The notes under the pieces: model-generated
Told to the model about the DNA's origin: nothing
Database searches by the model: none
The model's input: the letters and a program-made list of their open reading frames with translations, nothing else
Shown here: piece after piece, positions 31,704 through 43,555 of the stretch
Numbering within the stretch: position 1 is the stretch's first letter
Layout: each line of letters begins with the position of its first letter
DNA from: Zygnema cylindricum
Taxonomy: Eukaryota; Streptophyta; Zygnematophyceae; Zygnematales; Zygnemataceae
Direction: 5' to 3'
DNA: 64,000 bases
NCBI GenBank assembly: GCA_037447655.1
Contig: JBBHKE010001964.1
Span: forward strand, 1 to 64,000
Position numbers and translations under genes: made by a program

Positions 31704-32520
31704 TAAGACTTTCAGATGTACTGATCCTATTATAGTAGTAGTGACTACCCTCCCATCCCTATACTATATCTCAACGGTGGGAATTTTTCTCATCTTACTG
31801 AACATGTGTATCCTTACACATGTGCATGGAGGCACCGGAATCCACAATCCAACCTCCTTCACCTTTCAAACCTCCAAAAGCACACTTCTGCTTACGAGGA
31901 ATTTCAACCTCGGTCTTTGCCTCGAACTCCTCATCCAGCAAGAGCTCACCGTCATTGTCCTCGGATTCCTCCTCGTGTACCTGAGTCACAAGTGCCTTTT
32001 TCTTTCCTCTTGGAGGTCCACCAATGTGCCCCTCCTTTAACGGAAGTTCGGTTAGCTTAGTGCACTCCGCCATGTAGTGCCTTAGTTTCTTACAAAAATG
32101 ACACAAACCCTTAGGAGCCCTTGGTCCAAACTCCTCGGTTTGATTTTTGTGCCTCCCCCCTCCATAATTTCTGACCGGTTTCCTAAAATCGTTGTCCCTC
32201 CAGTCGGTCCTAGCTGCCAAGGATTGTCCACACATTCCTTCACTTCGAATCTCAATCGTGTTCTCCGCAACGAGAATCATCCCTAACACTAAATTCCATA
32301 TCCACCTTGAGTCAAGCAAGTCCTCCACACGGTTGACTATGTTCTCAAACTCATGTGGTAACTTCATGAGCAAGCAGTTAACCTTCATCTTTTCATTTTC
32401 AACCTGTCTAGCACTCTCAAGCTCCATGAAGAGTGTTGCGAGCTCATTAGAAAAATTGAACATCTTCTCCCCCTTGTATACATATGCGATAATTTTGTGA
32501 TCAGCCAACTGCAATTGTAC
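31704..32520 (-). pseudogene. Copia E Gag (C-terminal part) and protease
   Basis: One open frame: KIIAYVYKGEKMFNFSNELA, LATLFMELESARQ, zinc knuckle CHFCKKLRHYMAEC (second family position Lys-Leu instead of Lys-Pro), the acidic EEESEDNDGELLLDEEFEAK linker, and protease WIVDSGASMHMCKD. Gag upstream of QLQLADHK is replaced by antisense sequence of element F. Confidence 0.88.
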
Positions 32521-33613
32521 ATCAAAAAACTTATAAATTCCAATCTCTATTAAACAAATATATAAGTGGGTCATTGCTGCAGCAATATCTGGCAAAAAAT
32601 AAGATTTTAGCTTATAGTTATAAGGGAGGAAGTATGAATGATTATTGCAATGACTTACGAGCATTATTTGGAGAACTAGAGAGCGCAGGTAACTCATGGT
32701 CTGAGAGACAAAGAGTAAATACACTGATAATGAAACTACCTCAAGAGTATGAGAATATCATTAATCGGTTGCAGGATCTAGGTGATAGCAATTAGAATTG
32801 GGTTGATACAGTGGGGATGATTTTAGTGAAAAAGAGTACCATAGAACTTAGGAGAGGATTCCGAGTGTTCAAGCATGGGCTGCAGGATCTGATTGGCAGA
32901 AGCCTGATGAGGAAAAGGGAAAGTATCCCTATCGAAACTTTGGAGGAAAAAGACAAGGAGGTGGCACATTTGATGGAAAGGGGAGAGGAGCTCTTTGGGG
33001 TGGATTATGTCACTCCTGAAAGAAACCGGGACATCATATGGCAAATTCTGTCAAGCTTGCCGATCTTCTACTGAAAGATGGACAAGGTTCCTCAAAAGAT
33101 GGAGGAAATAAAAATGATTTTTTTACTCAAGTGCATGACGAAGAAGAAGATGACGTAACCGAACTGGAAGAGGAGCTTGAGGAGCTTCTTCTTAAACGAA
33201 AAACCACTCAGAAGCATGCAAACATTCTACGTAGACAAAAGTGTGCTTTCGGAGGTAAGAGGGATCCACCTTAGGATGGGTGGATCATAGACTCAGGGGC
33301 CTCAATGCATATGTGCAAGGATAAGAGGTGGATTACTAAATTAAAAAAAAATCCAACAGTTGAGATAGAGTATGGAGATGGTAGAGTATTAACCACAAGT
33401 CTTGTTGGATCGGTTGATTTAAAGGATCTAGTTGATGGAAACGCTTCGATTGTAACACTCTCAGATGTTCTTTGCATTCCACAGCTTAACAAGAATCTAG
33501 TCTCTACAGCTGTTCTAGATGAAAAAGAGTTCGATACTGGAACTAAGAAAGGAATCTTCACAGCTAACTTTGACAATGAGGTTTATTTCATAGCTGAAAA
33601 GGGTAGTCAATGA
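32521..33613 (+). pseudogene. Copia F Gag and protease
   Basis: Reads KILAYSYKGGSMNDYCNDLR, ELESAGNSWSERQRVNTLIM and MILVKKSTIELRRG, then a degenerate zinc-knuckle region (ERNRDIIWQ in a shifted frame), the acidic EEEDDVTELEEELEELLLKR, and protease WIIDSGASMHMCKDKRWITK, down to DNEVYFIAEKGSQ and TGA at 33611-33613. Frameshifts near 32870 and 33040 and a stop near 33272 are seen. Confidence 0.85.
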
Positions 33614-34319
33614 ATGTTCAGAATTTTACTTTGCAATGAAAAGGTTGTTCTCTACTCGTGTGGAAGTGATATGATGCTTTGGCACAAAAGGTTGGGGCAT
33701 GTGAATCTAGATAGATTAAAGAAAATGAAGAAAAACAGAATAGTGGATGGAATTGAGTTTATTGATGATGAGACCTCAGATGATTATAGTACATGTGCCC
33801 AATGGAAGATGCATAGACTTCTATTTCCAAAGGCATCCACATTTAGAAGAGAGAAAGTATTAGATCTAGTTCACACTGATGTTTCGGGACCAGCTAGGTA
33901 TGCTTCACATGGGGGGAAAAGATGGATGCTAACCATTATAAATGATTTGTCTAAATGGACTAAGGTATATTTTCTTAGATATAAGTCAGAGGTACTAAGA
34001 TGTTTCAAATAATACAAATTATGGACGAAAAATTACATGAAACCTCAATAAAAGAGATAAGAAGTGATAATGGGAAAGAATACACCTCAAAGGAATTTGA
34101 CTTATTTCTTAAAGAAGAATGAATCCATCATGAGAAAACTATTCTTTATAATCCGGAACAAAATGGAGTAGCAGAAAGAGTGAATAGAATTTAGGAGATA
34201 TGTCCAGAAGTATGCTAACTCATAAAAGAATAGTATTGTAGTTTTGGGCTAATCTATGAACTATGCTAACTTGATCAAAAATAAAGTGTTAACTTCGGCA
34301 AATAAGGAGGAAACTCTGT
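33614..34319 (+). pseudogene. Copia F integrase
   Basis: MFRILLCNEKVVLYSC, then MMLWHKRLGHVNLDRLKKMK, Asp in DLVHTDVSGPARY, block TIINDLSKWTKVYFLRYKSE, stop near 34010, Asp in RSDNGKEYTSKEF (second frame), and PEQNGVAERVNR with the catalytic Glu. The zinc finger has only YSTCAQWKMHR, lacking the first Cys pattern. Several stops follow. Confidence 0.86.
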
Positions 34320-35605
34320 ATGAAAGATGGATGGGAAGAAAAACCAGATTTGTCTAGTTTGAGAGTGTTTGGAAGTCAAGTCTACAGTTTGGATTCCGAT
34401 AAGACTAAATGGAAGTTAGAGAGAAGAGAGAAACCAAGATATCTTGTAGGATATGATGAGAGCACAAAAGGATATCGAGGGTATAACTTGAAAAAAAATG
34501 ATATCATTTTGGTAAAACACATAATGGTGATGAATGAAGTAAAGTCTATTGATCCATTCAAATATAACAAAGAAGTCAAAATCAGATTTAAATCGGGTCA
34601 GTATTCTGACTTTGACTTGGGAAATGAAGAGAAGGAAGACGGGGAGAAGGAAAAATCTACAGATGTGCCAAAGGAGAAGGACGAAAAGACAACATCCGAG
34701 GTAACACCACAATACGAAGTGGAAATCGACGAGGAACTTGATCAAACACCGGAATTAGAAGATAGGGGAGATGAAAATCTTCCTAAACGAAAACCGAGGA
34801 TGCCTTCCATACCGGCGTCAGATTTTGAAAGAGGAAAAAGAAGTAGTAAACGGCTTCAAGAAAGACATGTTAATAACAAACTCACAAAGATGTCTCACCT
34901 AGAAGAACCATAGACATATTTAGAGGCCATAAATACCCCAGAAAGAAGCAGGTGGATCACTGCCATCAATGAAGAAATGGCCTCTATCATGGAATCCAAT
35001 ACATAGGAGTTGGTAGATTGTCCACCGGACAGAAAATGGATTGGATGTAAAAGGGTTTTTAAACTTAAACTAAACCCAGATAATACCATTGAAAGATTTA
35101 AGACTAGGTTGGTTGCTAAAGGTTATACTCAGAAAGAAGGAATAGACTATGAAGAAACCTTTGCACCTGTAGTCAAATTCCCTTCTGTCAAAATCCTCTT
35201 TAGTTTAGCCGCAGCAGAAGATATAGAAATACACAAGATGGATATTAAGACTGCATTCTCACACGGAGAGTTGGAAGAAGAAATCAACATGAGGCAACCG
35301 AAAGGATTCCTGGAAAGTGGAGAAGAAAGCAAGGTGTGCAAGCTGATAAGATAAATTTATGGCCTTAAGCAAGCCCCGCGGCAATAGAACATAAAATTGG
35401 ACGAATTTTTGACAGGTTTGGGATACATTAGAATAAGTTGAGATCACTCCATATATATATTTGAGGATAAAAATGGAGTGATATTTATTGCTATTTATGT
35501 TAATGATTTGTTAGTCTTAAGCAAGTCCTAAGATAAAATTAACAAACTCAAACAGGATCTGAGAAGTCGGTTTGACAAAAAGATCTCGGCGAAGCAAAAT
35601 ATATT
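34320..35605 (+). pseudogene. Copia F linker and RT
   Basis: 34320-34913 is an open 197-codon block (VFGSQVYSLDSDKTKWKLER, LVGYDESTKGYRGYNLKKND, then acidic linker, RSSKRLQERHVNNKLTKMSH). RT from 34914: TAINEEMASIMESNT, a TAG, then LVDCPPDRKWIGCKRVFKLK, RLVAKGYTQKEGIDYEETFA, MDIKTAFSHGELEEEINMRQ. The catalytic box reads Y-V-N-D near 35497, replacing the first Asp, so the enzyme would be dead even without the stops. Confidence 0.88.
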
Positions 35606-36480
35606 TTGGGGATTCAAATAGAGAGGGATAGAGGGAATAGAACTATAAGACTCACCGAGAAAGAAGTTATCGGTAATATGTTAGAAAAGTTTCAGATGGA
35701 GAAAGCAAATAGGTGTACCACTCTTATGGATCTAAGAAAAGTATCAGAGGGGATTGAAAAGGGAGGGATATTGATTTTGAATGATAAGATGGATGAGGAA
35801 GAAAGATGTTTATGGACGGAATTCCTTGTAAGCAAATTGTAGGCAGTTTAATTTACTTTATGAATTGTACAGTTCCGCGCATAGTTGCGGCTGTAGGCGT
35901 TCTCAGTAGAAGTCTAAATGAACCTAGGAAAAGATTATGGGAACCAGCCAAAATAGTGATGAGATATTTGGTGGGAACAAGGAAATTATGGTTACATTTG
36001 GGAGGGGAGCACACTGACATCACCACTTGGAGTGATGCCAGTTATGGGGATGTGCCTTTGAGACGATGTAAAATTGGATATGTGCTGCAAATTTGATCTG
36101 GTGCATGCTGTTCGAGTAGCAAACAACACAAAGTAGTTGCTCAGTCCACTATGGAGGCTAAATATATGACTTCATGTGCTGCCACTAAAGAATTAATGTG
36201 GGTAAAATCTCTACTCGAAGAACTTGGATTCATGAAATATTGGACTCAAAATGTCTTTTGTGATAATCAAGCTGCTATCTCTATCGCAACTAATCCAAAA
36301 CACCATTTCAGAGCTAAACATATGGATATAAGACAAAGATTTGTCAGAGAGAAGGTTGAGAATAAAATAATTAAACTGGTTCATAAAAGTGATAAAGAGA
36401 TAATTGCAGACATAATGACAAAACTGGTACCTTCTCCTAAGTTAAAATTTTGCAGAGAAAATTGTGGATTTAAATTAAAA
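35606..36480 (+). pseudogene. Copia F RNase H
   Basis: MGIQIERDRGNRTIRLTEKE, a shift near 35820, IVGSLIYFMNCTVPRIVAAV, TTWSDASYGDVPLRRCKIGY, STMEAKYMTSCAATKELMWV (the usual E in MEAEY is Lys), VFCDNQAAISIATNPKHHF, HMDIRQRFVREKVENKIIKL, IIADIMTKLVPSPKLKFCRE. Confidence 0.88.
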
Positions 36481-36490
36481 GTTGACAAAG

Positions 36491-36502
36491 AATTAAGGGG
36501 AG
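36491..36502 (+). promoter_or_regulatory. Polypurine tract of F
   Basis: AATTAAGGGGAG directly precedes the LTR start TGTTGAAAGA. Confidence 0.75.
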
Positions 36503-37397
36503 TGTTGAAAGAAGTAATTATTGTTCACCTCTTAATTTAGACTCTAGAGTGAAGAAAAAGAGAGAGTCACCATGGTTGCCGCCATAGTCAGGAAGAAACA
36601 GGTAGACAGGCACACAGATTGATAGATTACCAAAATGTTGCCCTAATCAAGATTTGAACGTTGGTCTGTAGAGTACTATGTAGACATACGCCTTAACCAT
36701 TTAGGCGTTAACAAAACAATACACGTATGTGGTTTGGTAATTAATTAAAGTGTTACGCAAAACGTCACTTTTATTAAAATATACCAAAATAGACGAAACG
36801 GCATCTATAGTCAAACGGCGCTCGCGGACGCGAATCTAGCCGTGTAAAATACATGATCGGATGGACGTCGCCGCCCCCGCCAAACCTGAATGAATATTTG
36901 GCGGCTTTCGAAGATAGCGGCGTGGTGTTCCACGTGGCGCCACATCATTGGACACCGTAAAGGATGGGAGGAGGAACGATGACTCCCATGTTGACAAGTG
37001 TCAACCAGAAGGCCATGTTGTACAATGGTCGTACAAGAAGTACAATCGGCCACTGTACCTTCTTGTACTATACACTCTTTTGATTGGCCAAAAGTAGAGA
37101 AGTAAGTAGTTGTGAGTAGGAGTTAAGCGACTTAGCGTGTTTGAGGCGCCTCTCTCTAGGTGACCATTGTATTTATAGGCCATCTTTAGCCAGCCATACT
37201 ACTCAGGGGAGCAAATTCAGTGATTCTTTTTGCGTTTGACTTAAGAGAGTCTTTTCCTCACATGGGTGAAGGTGATCAGAATATTTGTATGCGTGGGCGG
37301 CACTTATTCAGTGAGAAAGTGAAAGGGTCAAATATTATCCTAGAGGCTTTACATAGGCTGCTCATTCTGTGGGGTTAATAGAAACCACAAAATTTCA
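36503..37397 (+). repeat. 3' LTR of F (895 bp)
   Basis: TGTTGAAAGA to AAAATTTCA. It holds an antisense tRNA-like module (36650-36712, with GCCTTAACCATTTAGGC as the D-arm side and GATTTGAAC as the T-loop side), five GTAC cores at 37020-37068, a TATA-like box and the leader hairpins. The gag start codon in the last 20 bases is ATA instead of ATG. Confidence 0.88.
37170..37179 (+). promoter_or_regulatory. LTR TATA-like box
   Basis: TATTTATAGG, matched in the minus-strand LTR of M at 24922-24931. Confidence 0.5.
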
Positions 37398-37944
37398 AAG
37401 GTCACAATATGTTGAATGAGTTGGATCAAGTTCTAACAGCAAAAAACACCATTTTATATTTCTTCCCCTCTAATGCAAGGCATCTTTTTCAACCAACCAA
37501 CTCGTTCGTGATTTTTAAAATCAAGGACGTGTGGACTGGCATATGGGACAGTTGGAAGGCGAGAGGAATTGAAACCGGGCAATGGGCTAAACCTTCGAGT
37601 CGTGGATGGTCTGAAAAATTGGTTGGACTCGGTAAGGCTTTTCTTTGAAGTTGGCAAATGACTCTATCCAAGAGGTTAATGCAATGAGAGACAAAAACGG
37701 GATGAGTTATGCGAGGAAGGCTATGATTCAATGTGGGTTGTCCTTACGTGACGGAGGATGGGAAGAAGGCATGCTCACACAACAATTGCAAGCTATAATC
37801 ATCAAGCACCAAAACCACTTCAAGGGCGAGGTAGTGGAACCTCTTTGCCCAAGGGCAAGAGAATTCCTTCGAAATATTGAAGATGCCGACAATCAACAAG
37901 ACAACAATTTCAGCGAGGGAGGCATGAGCGGCAGCGAATTTTAA
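37398..37944 (+). pseudogene. Pogo/CENP-B-like DDE transposase fragment
   Basis: Reads YFFPSNARHLFQPTNSFVIF, then KIKDVWTGIWDSWKARGI and, after a frameshift near 37645, MSYARKAMIQCGLSLRDGGW, EGMLTQQLQAIIIKHQNHF, ending GGMSGSEF. The first block matches the DDE_1 pattern of a hydrophobic strand, then PxxxTHLxQPxDxxxF. Catalytic residues upstream are absent because the F LTR ends at 37397. Assignment rests on this one motif plus general layout, so it is tentative. Confidence 0.45.
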
Positions 37945-38526
37945 AGATTTAAAATAATTACATATTCTGATTTTTTATTTTTTATTTTAATTTGGGAACA
38001 TTAGTTTAATTATAGAGTAAAAAATGGTATTGATACTTCTGGCAGCTTAATGTAGACAGTTTATCAAGTGTAGTAACACTCCACTTTATACGCCAAACTT
38101 TATTTTATATATGTGTATAGTTTTATATGGGATAATACAATTTCGGTTTTTCCCATGCTTACATGTTTTGTATTTGTATAATATGGAATTTGATGCATTT
38201 ATAAGTATGCATTAGTGTTTAACTTGAGATGTAGTTAAAGTGGTCAATGGAAAAAAAATATGCGTGTGGTTTGGCTTTATCAACTTTGATTCCTTTTACA
38301 TGATAAAAAAGCTAGCGAAAAGTATGCTTCGTAGCTGGTTAGTGATCCAACGACAAATTTGTCGTTCGTTTCCGACCCAGCAATTCCACAATGTTCAATG
38401 GTTGCCAAATCAGCGGCAAGGCTTCCTCATCACTTAATGGTAATCTAGAGGCGAGACAACTTCGTCGTTATCTCTCGACAAAGCAGAGAGACTATATTTT
38501 TATTTGTGGTCGATGTAACGATGAGT
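37945..38526. other. AT-rich stretch, no gene seen
   Basis: Low-complexity A/T runs follow the transposase-like frame (38140-38300), then a short region with no repeat partner in the window. It could be the 3' flank of the DNA element. Confidence 0.5.
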
Positions 38527-39229
38527 CTGTTGGAATTCTGTGTCCCCTATTGGACTACAGAATTCAAGAAGCCTCTAGATAGTTTTTTGGCTAACCCTAC
38601 TTCAGCTAGGATCACAGGTACCCAAGAGGGCAAATAAGCAATCTCACAGCACCCCTATGCAGTGTGGACTTCGATGAGTCCACAGCAAAAAAAATCATTG
38701 AAAACACCCAACCAGGCGATAAGTTATCAAGTGGCAAAGATGCCAAAATATATACAAACTCAGTGGGAGAGAGGCGCCTACCTCCTAAATCTCGTAAGTC
38801 CTAAACCCCTCTCACAACCCCTATCTACTCATGTACGAACAAATTAGAGGACTATAAATTACAGAAAGGTACTGTAGCCGGTGTACTTTCTGTACGGTCT
38901 GTGTACGATTAGGCCATTGAGTGGACACTTGTCTCCCTCGAACTCATCCTCATGCTCTCTGGGATTTGTGCAACACAGTGTTATCTTCCCACATGGCTCT
39001 AATTCATGTCACGCCCAAAAAACCCGAAAGCGACCATTGCAAGATCTTGGTGATGATGCATGACGTCGTATCCAAATCGGCTTTGAATGCTAGCCGTTGA
39101 AAATCAATGTCTGGTAAATTTGTTTTGTGTAGTTTCACTTTTGCACTATATTTCGTTTTGTTCTATGTAACTTATCCGTAATTGCGTTAATCGGATTAGT
39201 GAGTTCTGACTTATATGAATACTAATCAT
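38527..39229 (-). repeat. Diverged Copia-1-type LTR fragment
   Basis: Keeps the terminal motif TGGAATTCTGTGTCCC (compare TGAAATTCTGAGACC), the GAAGCCTCTAGATA block, a hairpin TGGACT-TCGATG-AGTCCA, and the GTAC palindrome at about 38865-38915. It is interrupted at 39230 by another LTR start. Confidence 0.65.
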
Positions 39230-39408
39230 GTTGAAATCACTAGATTTAGGGGAGGTATTTTCTAGGTTTTAATTGATTAAAATAGCTAAAACAAAAGCAT
39301 AGGCAGCCTGCCTCCACCTTGTATCTATGCCCCAATACTTGTTGTAGTCACTGAAGGAGAGAGAGGGCGGTGGAGCCATGGCCGCCTCAGTTCCATAGGA
39401 AGGATTCT
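39230..39408 (+). repeat. LTR start fragment, plus orientation
   Basis: TGTTGAAATCACTAGATTTA onward for about 180 bp, inverted relative to 45490-45670. Homology ends near 39408, where minus-strand gag begins mid-codon in the block LESAGKES. Confidence 0.75.
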
Positions 39409-40004
39409 TTTCCAGCACTCTTTAGCTCCATGAAAAGTGTAGCAAGCCCATTGCAAAAATCCAACATCTTCCCCCCTTTGTATAAATACTCTTTAATTTT
39501 CTGATCAACCAAGTGTTGTTGCTCAATCGTACCACTTCGGTACATCTTTATCAAAGCCATCCAAAGATCGGATGCCCTTTGTACCTGCAAATGAGCACAT
39601 GCAAGCCCTTGTGTAAGATGGCGGAGGATAAAGTGCTTTGCCGCCATATTGTTGAAGTCCCAGGTATCAGTATCATTCTCCTCGTTCCTCGGAATGGGTG
39701 ACATGAATGCGGAACCTGTTGCTATTGGTGTGGTCGTCTCCTTCACTTTTCCTTTGTCCACCACCTCCACTTCTTTTGTCTCCTTTGTTGTTGATGCATC
39801 TGCTTTCTTGGGGAATATGTTTCATCCAAACCTTGGAGGGATTCCTAGACTTGATGGACGCCCCACTCGTCCACTCACTATCCCCCAAAACCTTTTCTCG
39901 CATAGAGCTCCTATCATCATAATTTCCTAGTATATGAAGCTAGTTATATTAAAGATTGGTACCTTAGAGTGTGGGCCCATAACTTGCAACTTTGAGACCT
40001 CCAT
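39409..40004 (-). pseudogene. Copia I Gag fragment
   Basis: Starts MEVSKLQVMGPHSKVPIF inside the LTR. After a frameshift the UBN2-like Gag reads NEENDTDTWDFNNMAAKHFI, CAHLQVQRASDLWMALIKMY, GTIEQQHLVDQKIKEYLYKG, KMLDFCNGLATLFMELKSAG, then breaks off. Very close to the Gag of A and H. Confidence 0.85.
39971..39984 (-). promoter_or_regulatory. Primer binding site of I
   Basis: The minus strand AGTTATGGGCCCAC follows the LTR end TTGCA. One change at the first base relative to GGTTATGGGCCCAC. Confidence 0.75.
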
Positions 40005-41058
40005 AGGTCCTCAGAATGGATAGCTTGCAAGTAGCCTCTAGGATAACCCTGACCCCTTTGAGTTTCACCAAGAATAACTGCCACTCTGGTAGACAATAAC
40101 TTTGACCACTTTGATCACTGGGAAGGTAAGACTCCCCTGAGTTGATAGCAAAAAGGATCTTTGAATTTTCTTCTCTGAGTAGTAAGTTATGGAGGGTCAA
40201 AGTTGACCTTTTGTACAAAAGCTCTGTGGGAAAGTAGGTTCTATTTACCAAATTTTTCTAAGTCCTATCTCTCTCTAAAACTCTTTTTACTGACGTACGG
40301 CACCAATGATATTACTGTGCCGTACATAAAGGTATAGTTGTCGGTGTACTTTGTGTACGAACATTGTCCGACATGGCCAAAAAGTCGACACATGTCATAT
40401 ACAGATTCGTTTCCGTAATCCTTGGAGATGCCGAAATCCAATGTTGTGGTGCCACGTGTCATTTGATGTGGCGGTGACCATAAACCGCCGAAATCCTCTT
40501 CCGCGATCTCGACATTATTTCCAGCCGTCTGATCGAATGCCGATTTCAATCGTAGCCGTTATAAATATTTATGCGGTATTTGTTTCGCTATCGAATCAAA
40601 TGCACGGTACTTGTTTCTTCTTTGTACTTGCAATCCGTACTTTTCATAACTGTCTCTATGTATCCCGTATATAGTTGTCGTTATATGAATTAGCCTACAT
40701 GGTAATGTTTATATACTTATTAATCCCTATATCACTTACCACTAGTCCTAGACTTAAAAGATGAGTCTACTGGCTACCGGCAGCATTACCTAGCCGTAGG
40801 TACTACAATCAAATCCTGGAACCGACAGCTTTTCTTTTAGTAAATCAACTACTTTACTACCCGTAAATCAACTAATCTATTACCCGTAAATCTGTGGATA
40901 GCATAAGCAGCCATGGCTCTAGCTTCCTCTCCAACTTCTTAGTGACTGCAATAAGTGTGGGAGTTGGAGAGAGAAGTTAGAGGCAGACTGCCTCTGCTTT
41001 TTTTTTCTGCATTTCATTTTAGACCTAGAAAATACTAAAAGAACCATTAATTTCTACA
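39985..41058 (-). repeat. 5' LTR of I (1074 bp)
   Basis: Plus-strand ends TGCAACTTTGAG and TTTCTACA. Full Copia-1 layout with gag start, hairpins, GTAC palindrome (about 40320-40365) and tRNA-like module (about 40745-40835). Confidence 0.88.
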
Positions 41059-43175
41059 TCTGATAATCCTTCTTCCCCTATCTCTTTCCATTTGTATTCC
41101 GAAGATATATCTTGCCTCTCCTAGATCTTTTATATCAAACTTGCTTCTAAGATCTATCTTTAATTTGTTGATATTTTCCATAGATTTAATTAACACCAGC
41201 AAATTATCCACATAAATTGCAATGAAAATAACACCATTACATCTTGAAACATATATATAGAATGGTCTGAACTGATCCGGATATATCCCAAGCTGGTGAG
41301 AAACTCATCTAGTTTCTTATTCCATTGCGTGGGAGAATGCTTTAATCCATATAAGGACTTCATAAGTCTGCACACTTTGCTCTCCTCACCTTCCTCTACA
41401 AACCCCTCTGGTTGTCGCATGAAGATTTTTCCTCTAGTTCACCATTGAGGAAGGCGGTCTTAAAATCCATCTAGTATATTTCCATGTCTTCGGTTGCCGC
41501 TAGACTAAGGAGAATCCTTACTGATGGGAACCGTACCACACGAGCAAAGGTCTCTTTATAATCAATCCCTTCTTTTTGAGTGAACCCCTTTCCTACCAAC
41601 CGAGCCTTATATATCTTTCAATGGTATGATCTGGTTTGAGTTTCACTTTAAACACCCATTTACACCGGATTGGTTTTCTATTTGGAGGGCAATCCACTAG
41701 TTCCCAAGTACTTGCTTCCATGATGGATGCCATCTCATCGTTTATGGCTTTAACCCATCTATCTTTCTATGAACTGTCCATTGCCTTTGAGTATGACTGA
41801 GGCTCATCAGGGTGTGACAGCTTAGTTACCTTGTGAGCGGCTTGTCTTTCCTGCAACCTTTTGCTGCTTCTTCGTTCTCCTCCAAAGTCCAAAGTTGGGA
41901 TGGAGGGAAATCTCGGGTTCCTCCTCACTGTCTTATCGGCTCCCCTATCCATAGAAGTCGGTTCCATCTCATCCTCTTCTGTCTCCTCGAAGTGTGTAGG
42001 GATAGGGGCAAATTCTGGTTTTTCTCCCATATAGCGGATCTCCCTTGAATCTGCAATCACTTTTTCACCCATGTCTCTTCTACGAATATCCGAGTCTTCC
42101 TCACCCTCGGACTCAAAGCTGATTTTTATCTTCTTGGTGTATTTGAAAGGGTCAAATGACTTCCCTTCATCCATGACAACTAGATGCTTTACCACAATGA
42201 TATTTTGTTTAGCTAAGTCATAGAATCTATATCCCTTGACATTCTCGTCATATCCCACAAAATATCCCGGTTTCCCTTTAGCATCTAATTTCCAGTTTTT
42301 CCTATCTTTGTCAAGACTGTAAACTTGACTACCGAATACTTTCAGGTGAGAAATATTTGGTTTCCTTCCAACCCATCTCTCATAAGGTGTCATTCTTTTC
42401 ATTGCTGAGGTAAGGACTCTATTCTTCATGTAGTTAGCACAGTTCATGGCCTCAGCCCAAAACCTTTTTCATATCATTTTGTCGGCCAACATACTAGATA
42501 CGCTATCTCTTCGCGTCTGGTACAACCCCTCACCTACCCCATTTTGTTATAGATTATAAGGTACAGTTTTCTGATGCTGAACTCCCTCATCCCTCAAATA
42601 TTCCTCAAAGTAGTTAGAGGTATATTCTCCCCCATTGTCACTACTTATTCTTTTAATGGGGGTTCCGTGGAACTTCTCACACCAGGTTTTATATTCTTTG
42701 AAGTAAGTTGGTGCTTCAGATTTGTTTTTAGAAAGTAGACTCTAGATTTTCTGGACCAGTCATAAGTAATTTTCATCATGAACCTCTTACCTCCTACTGA
42801 AGGTACTTTTGCAGATCCCTAGATATCTGTGTGGACCAGATTTTGGTATTTTCTCACCTTTATATGTGGCAGTTTTGGGAAATGGAAGTCCGTGAGCCTT
42901 ACCTTAGGCACAACCACTACAATCATCCACCATTTCATTATCCCCAAACTAAATGCCTTCTACTAAACGAAGCTTCTTCATTTCCTTCCGCCTATCAAAG
43001 TGCACATGCCCCAACCGCTTATGCCAAATCATCAAGTTTGGGACACCAACATACTAAACATTCTTTTTTTCATTACTCAGGTTAAGCCTAAACATTCCTT
43101 GGCTACCCTTATATGCTTGGAAGTAGACTTCATCATCATACTTAGTTGTAAAGACTCCCATTCTAGTGAAGGTAT
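41059..43175 (-). pseudogene. Copia element J: integrase, linker and RT
   Basis: Minus strand, right to left: pre-integrase and zinc-finger remnants (43150-42880), integrase core SSDNGGEYTSNYFEEYLRDE near 42600, the PYNL-stop-QNG block with the catalytic Glu region decayed, FWAEAMNCANYMKNRVLTSA, and a 226-codon open block 41767-42447 (SQVYSLDKDRKNWKLDAKGK, VVMDEGKSFDPFKYTKK, acidic linker). RT follows with LVDCPPNRKPIRCKWVF codons, shifts near 41600 and 41440, and MRQPEGFVEEGEESKVCRLM. It ends at the junction with I's LTR. Confidence 0.87.
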
Positions 43176-43555
43176 TGCAACTCTAAGACCTCCATAGGTC
43201 CTTAGAGAAGGCAGCTCACACGAAGCCTCTTGGATAACCCTGACCCTTTCTGTTTCAGCAAGAATAACTGCCACCCTCGCAGACAAAAACTCTAACTATT
43301 TTCACCCATATGAAAGGAAGACTCCCCTGAGTCGATAGCAAAAAGAATCTCTGAATTTGCTCCCTTGAGTAGTAAGTTATGTAGGGTCAAAATTGACCTT
43401 TTGTACAGAAGCTCTTTGGGAGAGAGGGTCCAATCTATCAATTTTTTTTAAGTCCAATCTCTCTCTAAAACTCTATCTACTGAAGTACAACACCAATCAT
43501 AATACTGTGTCATACAGAAAGGATAGGTGTTTGTGTACTTTGTGTACGGCCATTA
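43176..43555 (-). repeat. Copia-1 LTR fragment
   Basis: Starts TGCAACTCTAAGACC, keeps the gag start (ATG plus 17 bases to the LTR end) and the hairpin train, and is cut at 43556 by a Copia-2-type LTR. Confidence 0.8.

Larger units (their letters stand above)
27585..32520 (-). mobile_element. Copia-1 element E, lacks 5' LTR and Gag start
   Basis: The most complete copia coding region in the window, minus strand: 3' LTR (27585-28632), polypurine tract, RNase H, RT, integrase, protease, Gag down to the mid-Gag codons QLQLADHK at about 32520. There it meets plus-strand element F head to head. The 5' LTR, primer site and first third of Gag are missing. Confidence 0.9.
32521..37397 (+). mobile_element. 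Copia-1b element F, lacks 5' LTR and Gag start
   Basis: Plus-strand copia with Gag from SLLNKYISGSLLQQYLAKNK onward, protease, integrase, linker, RT, RNase H, polypurine tract and 3' LTR (36503-37397). Its 5' end is joined head to head to E at nearly the same Gag position. More decayed than E. Confidence 0.9.
39409..41058 (-). mobile_element. Copia-1 element I (5' LTR plus Gag only)
   Basis: Minus strand: 5' LTR 39985-41058, primer site, and Gag to 39409. Its LTR start lies inside the RT/RNase H junction of element J (codons RRIIR at 41059), so I inserted into J or recombined with it. The remaining pol and 3' LTR are missing. Confidence 0.82.
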
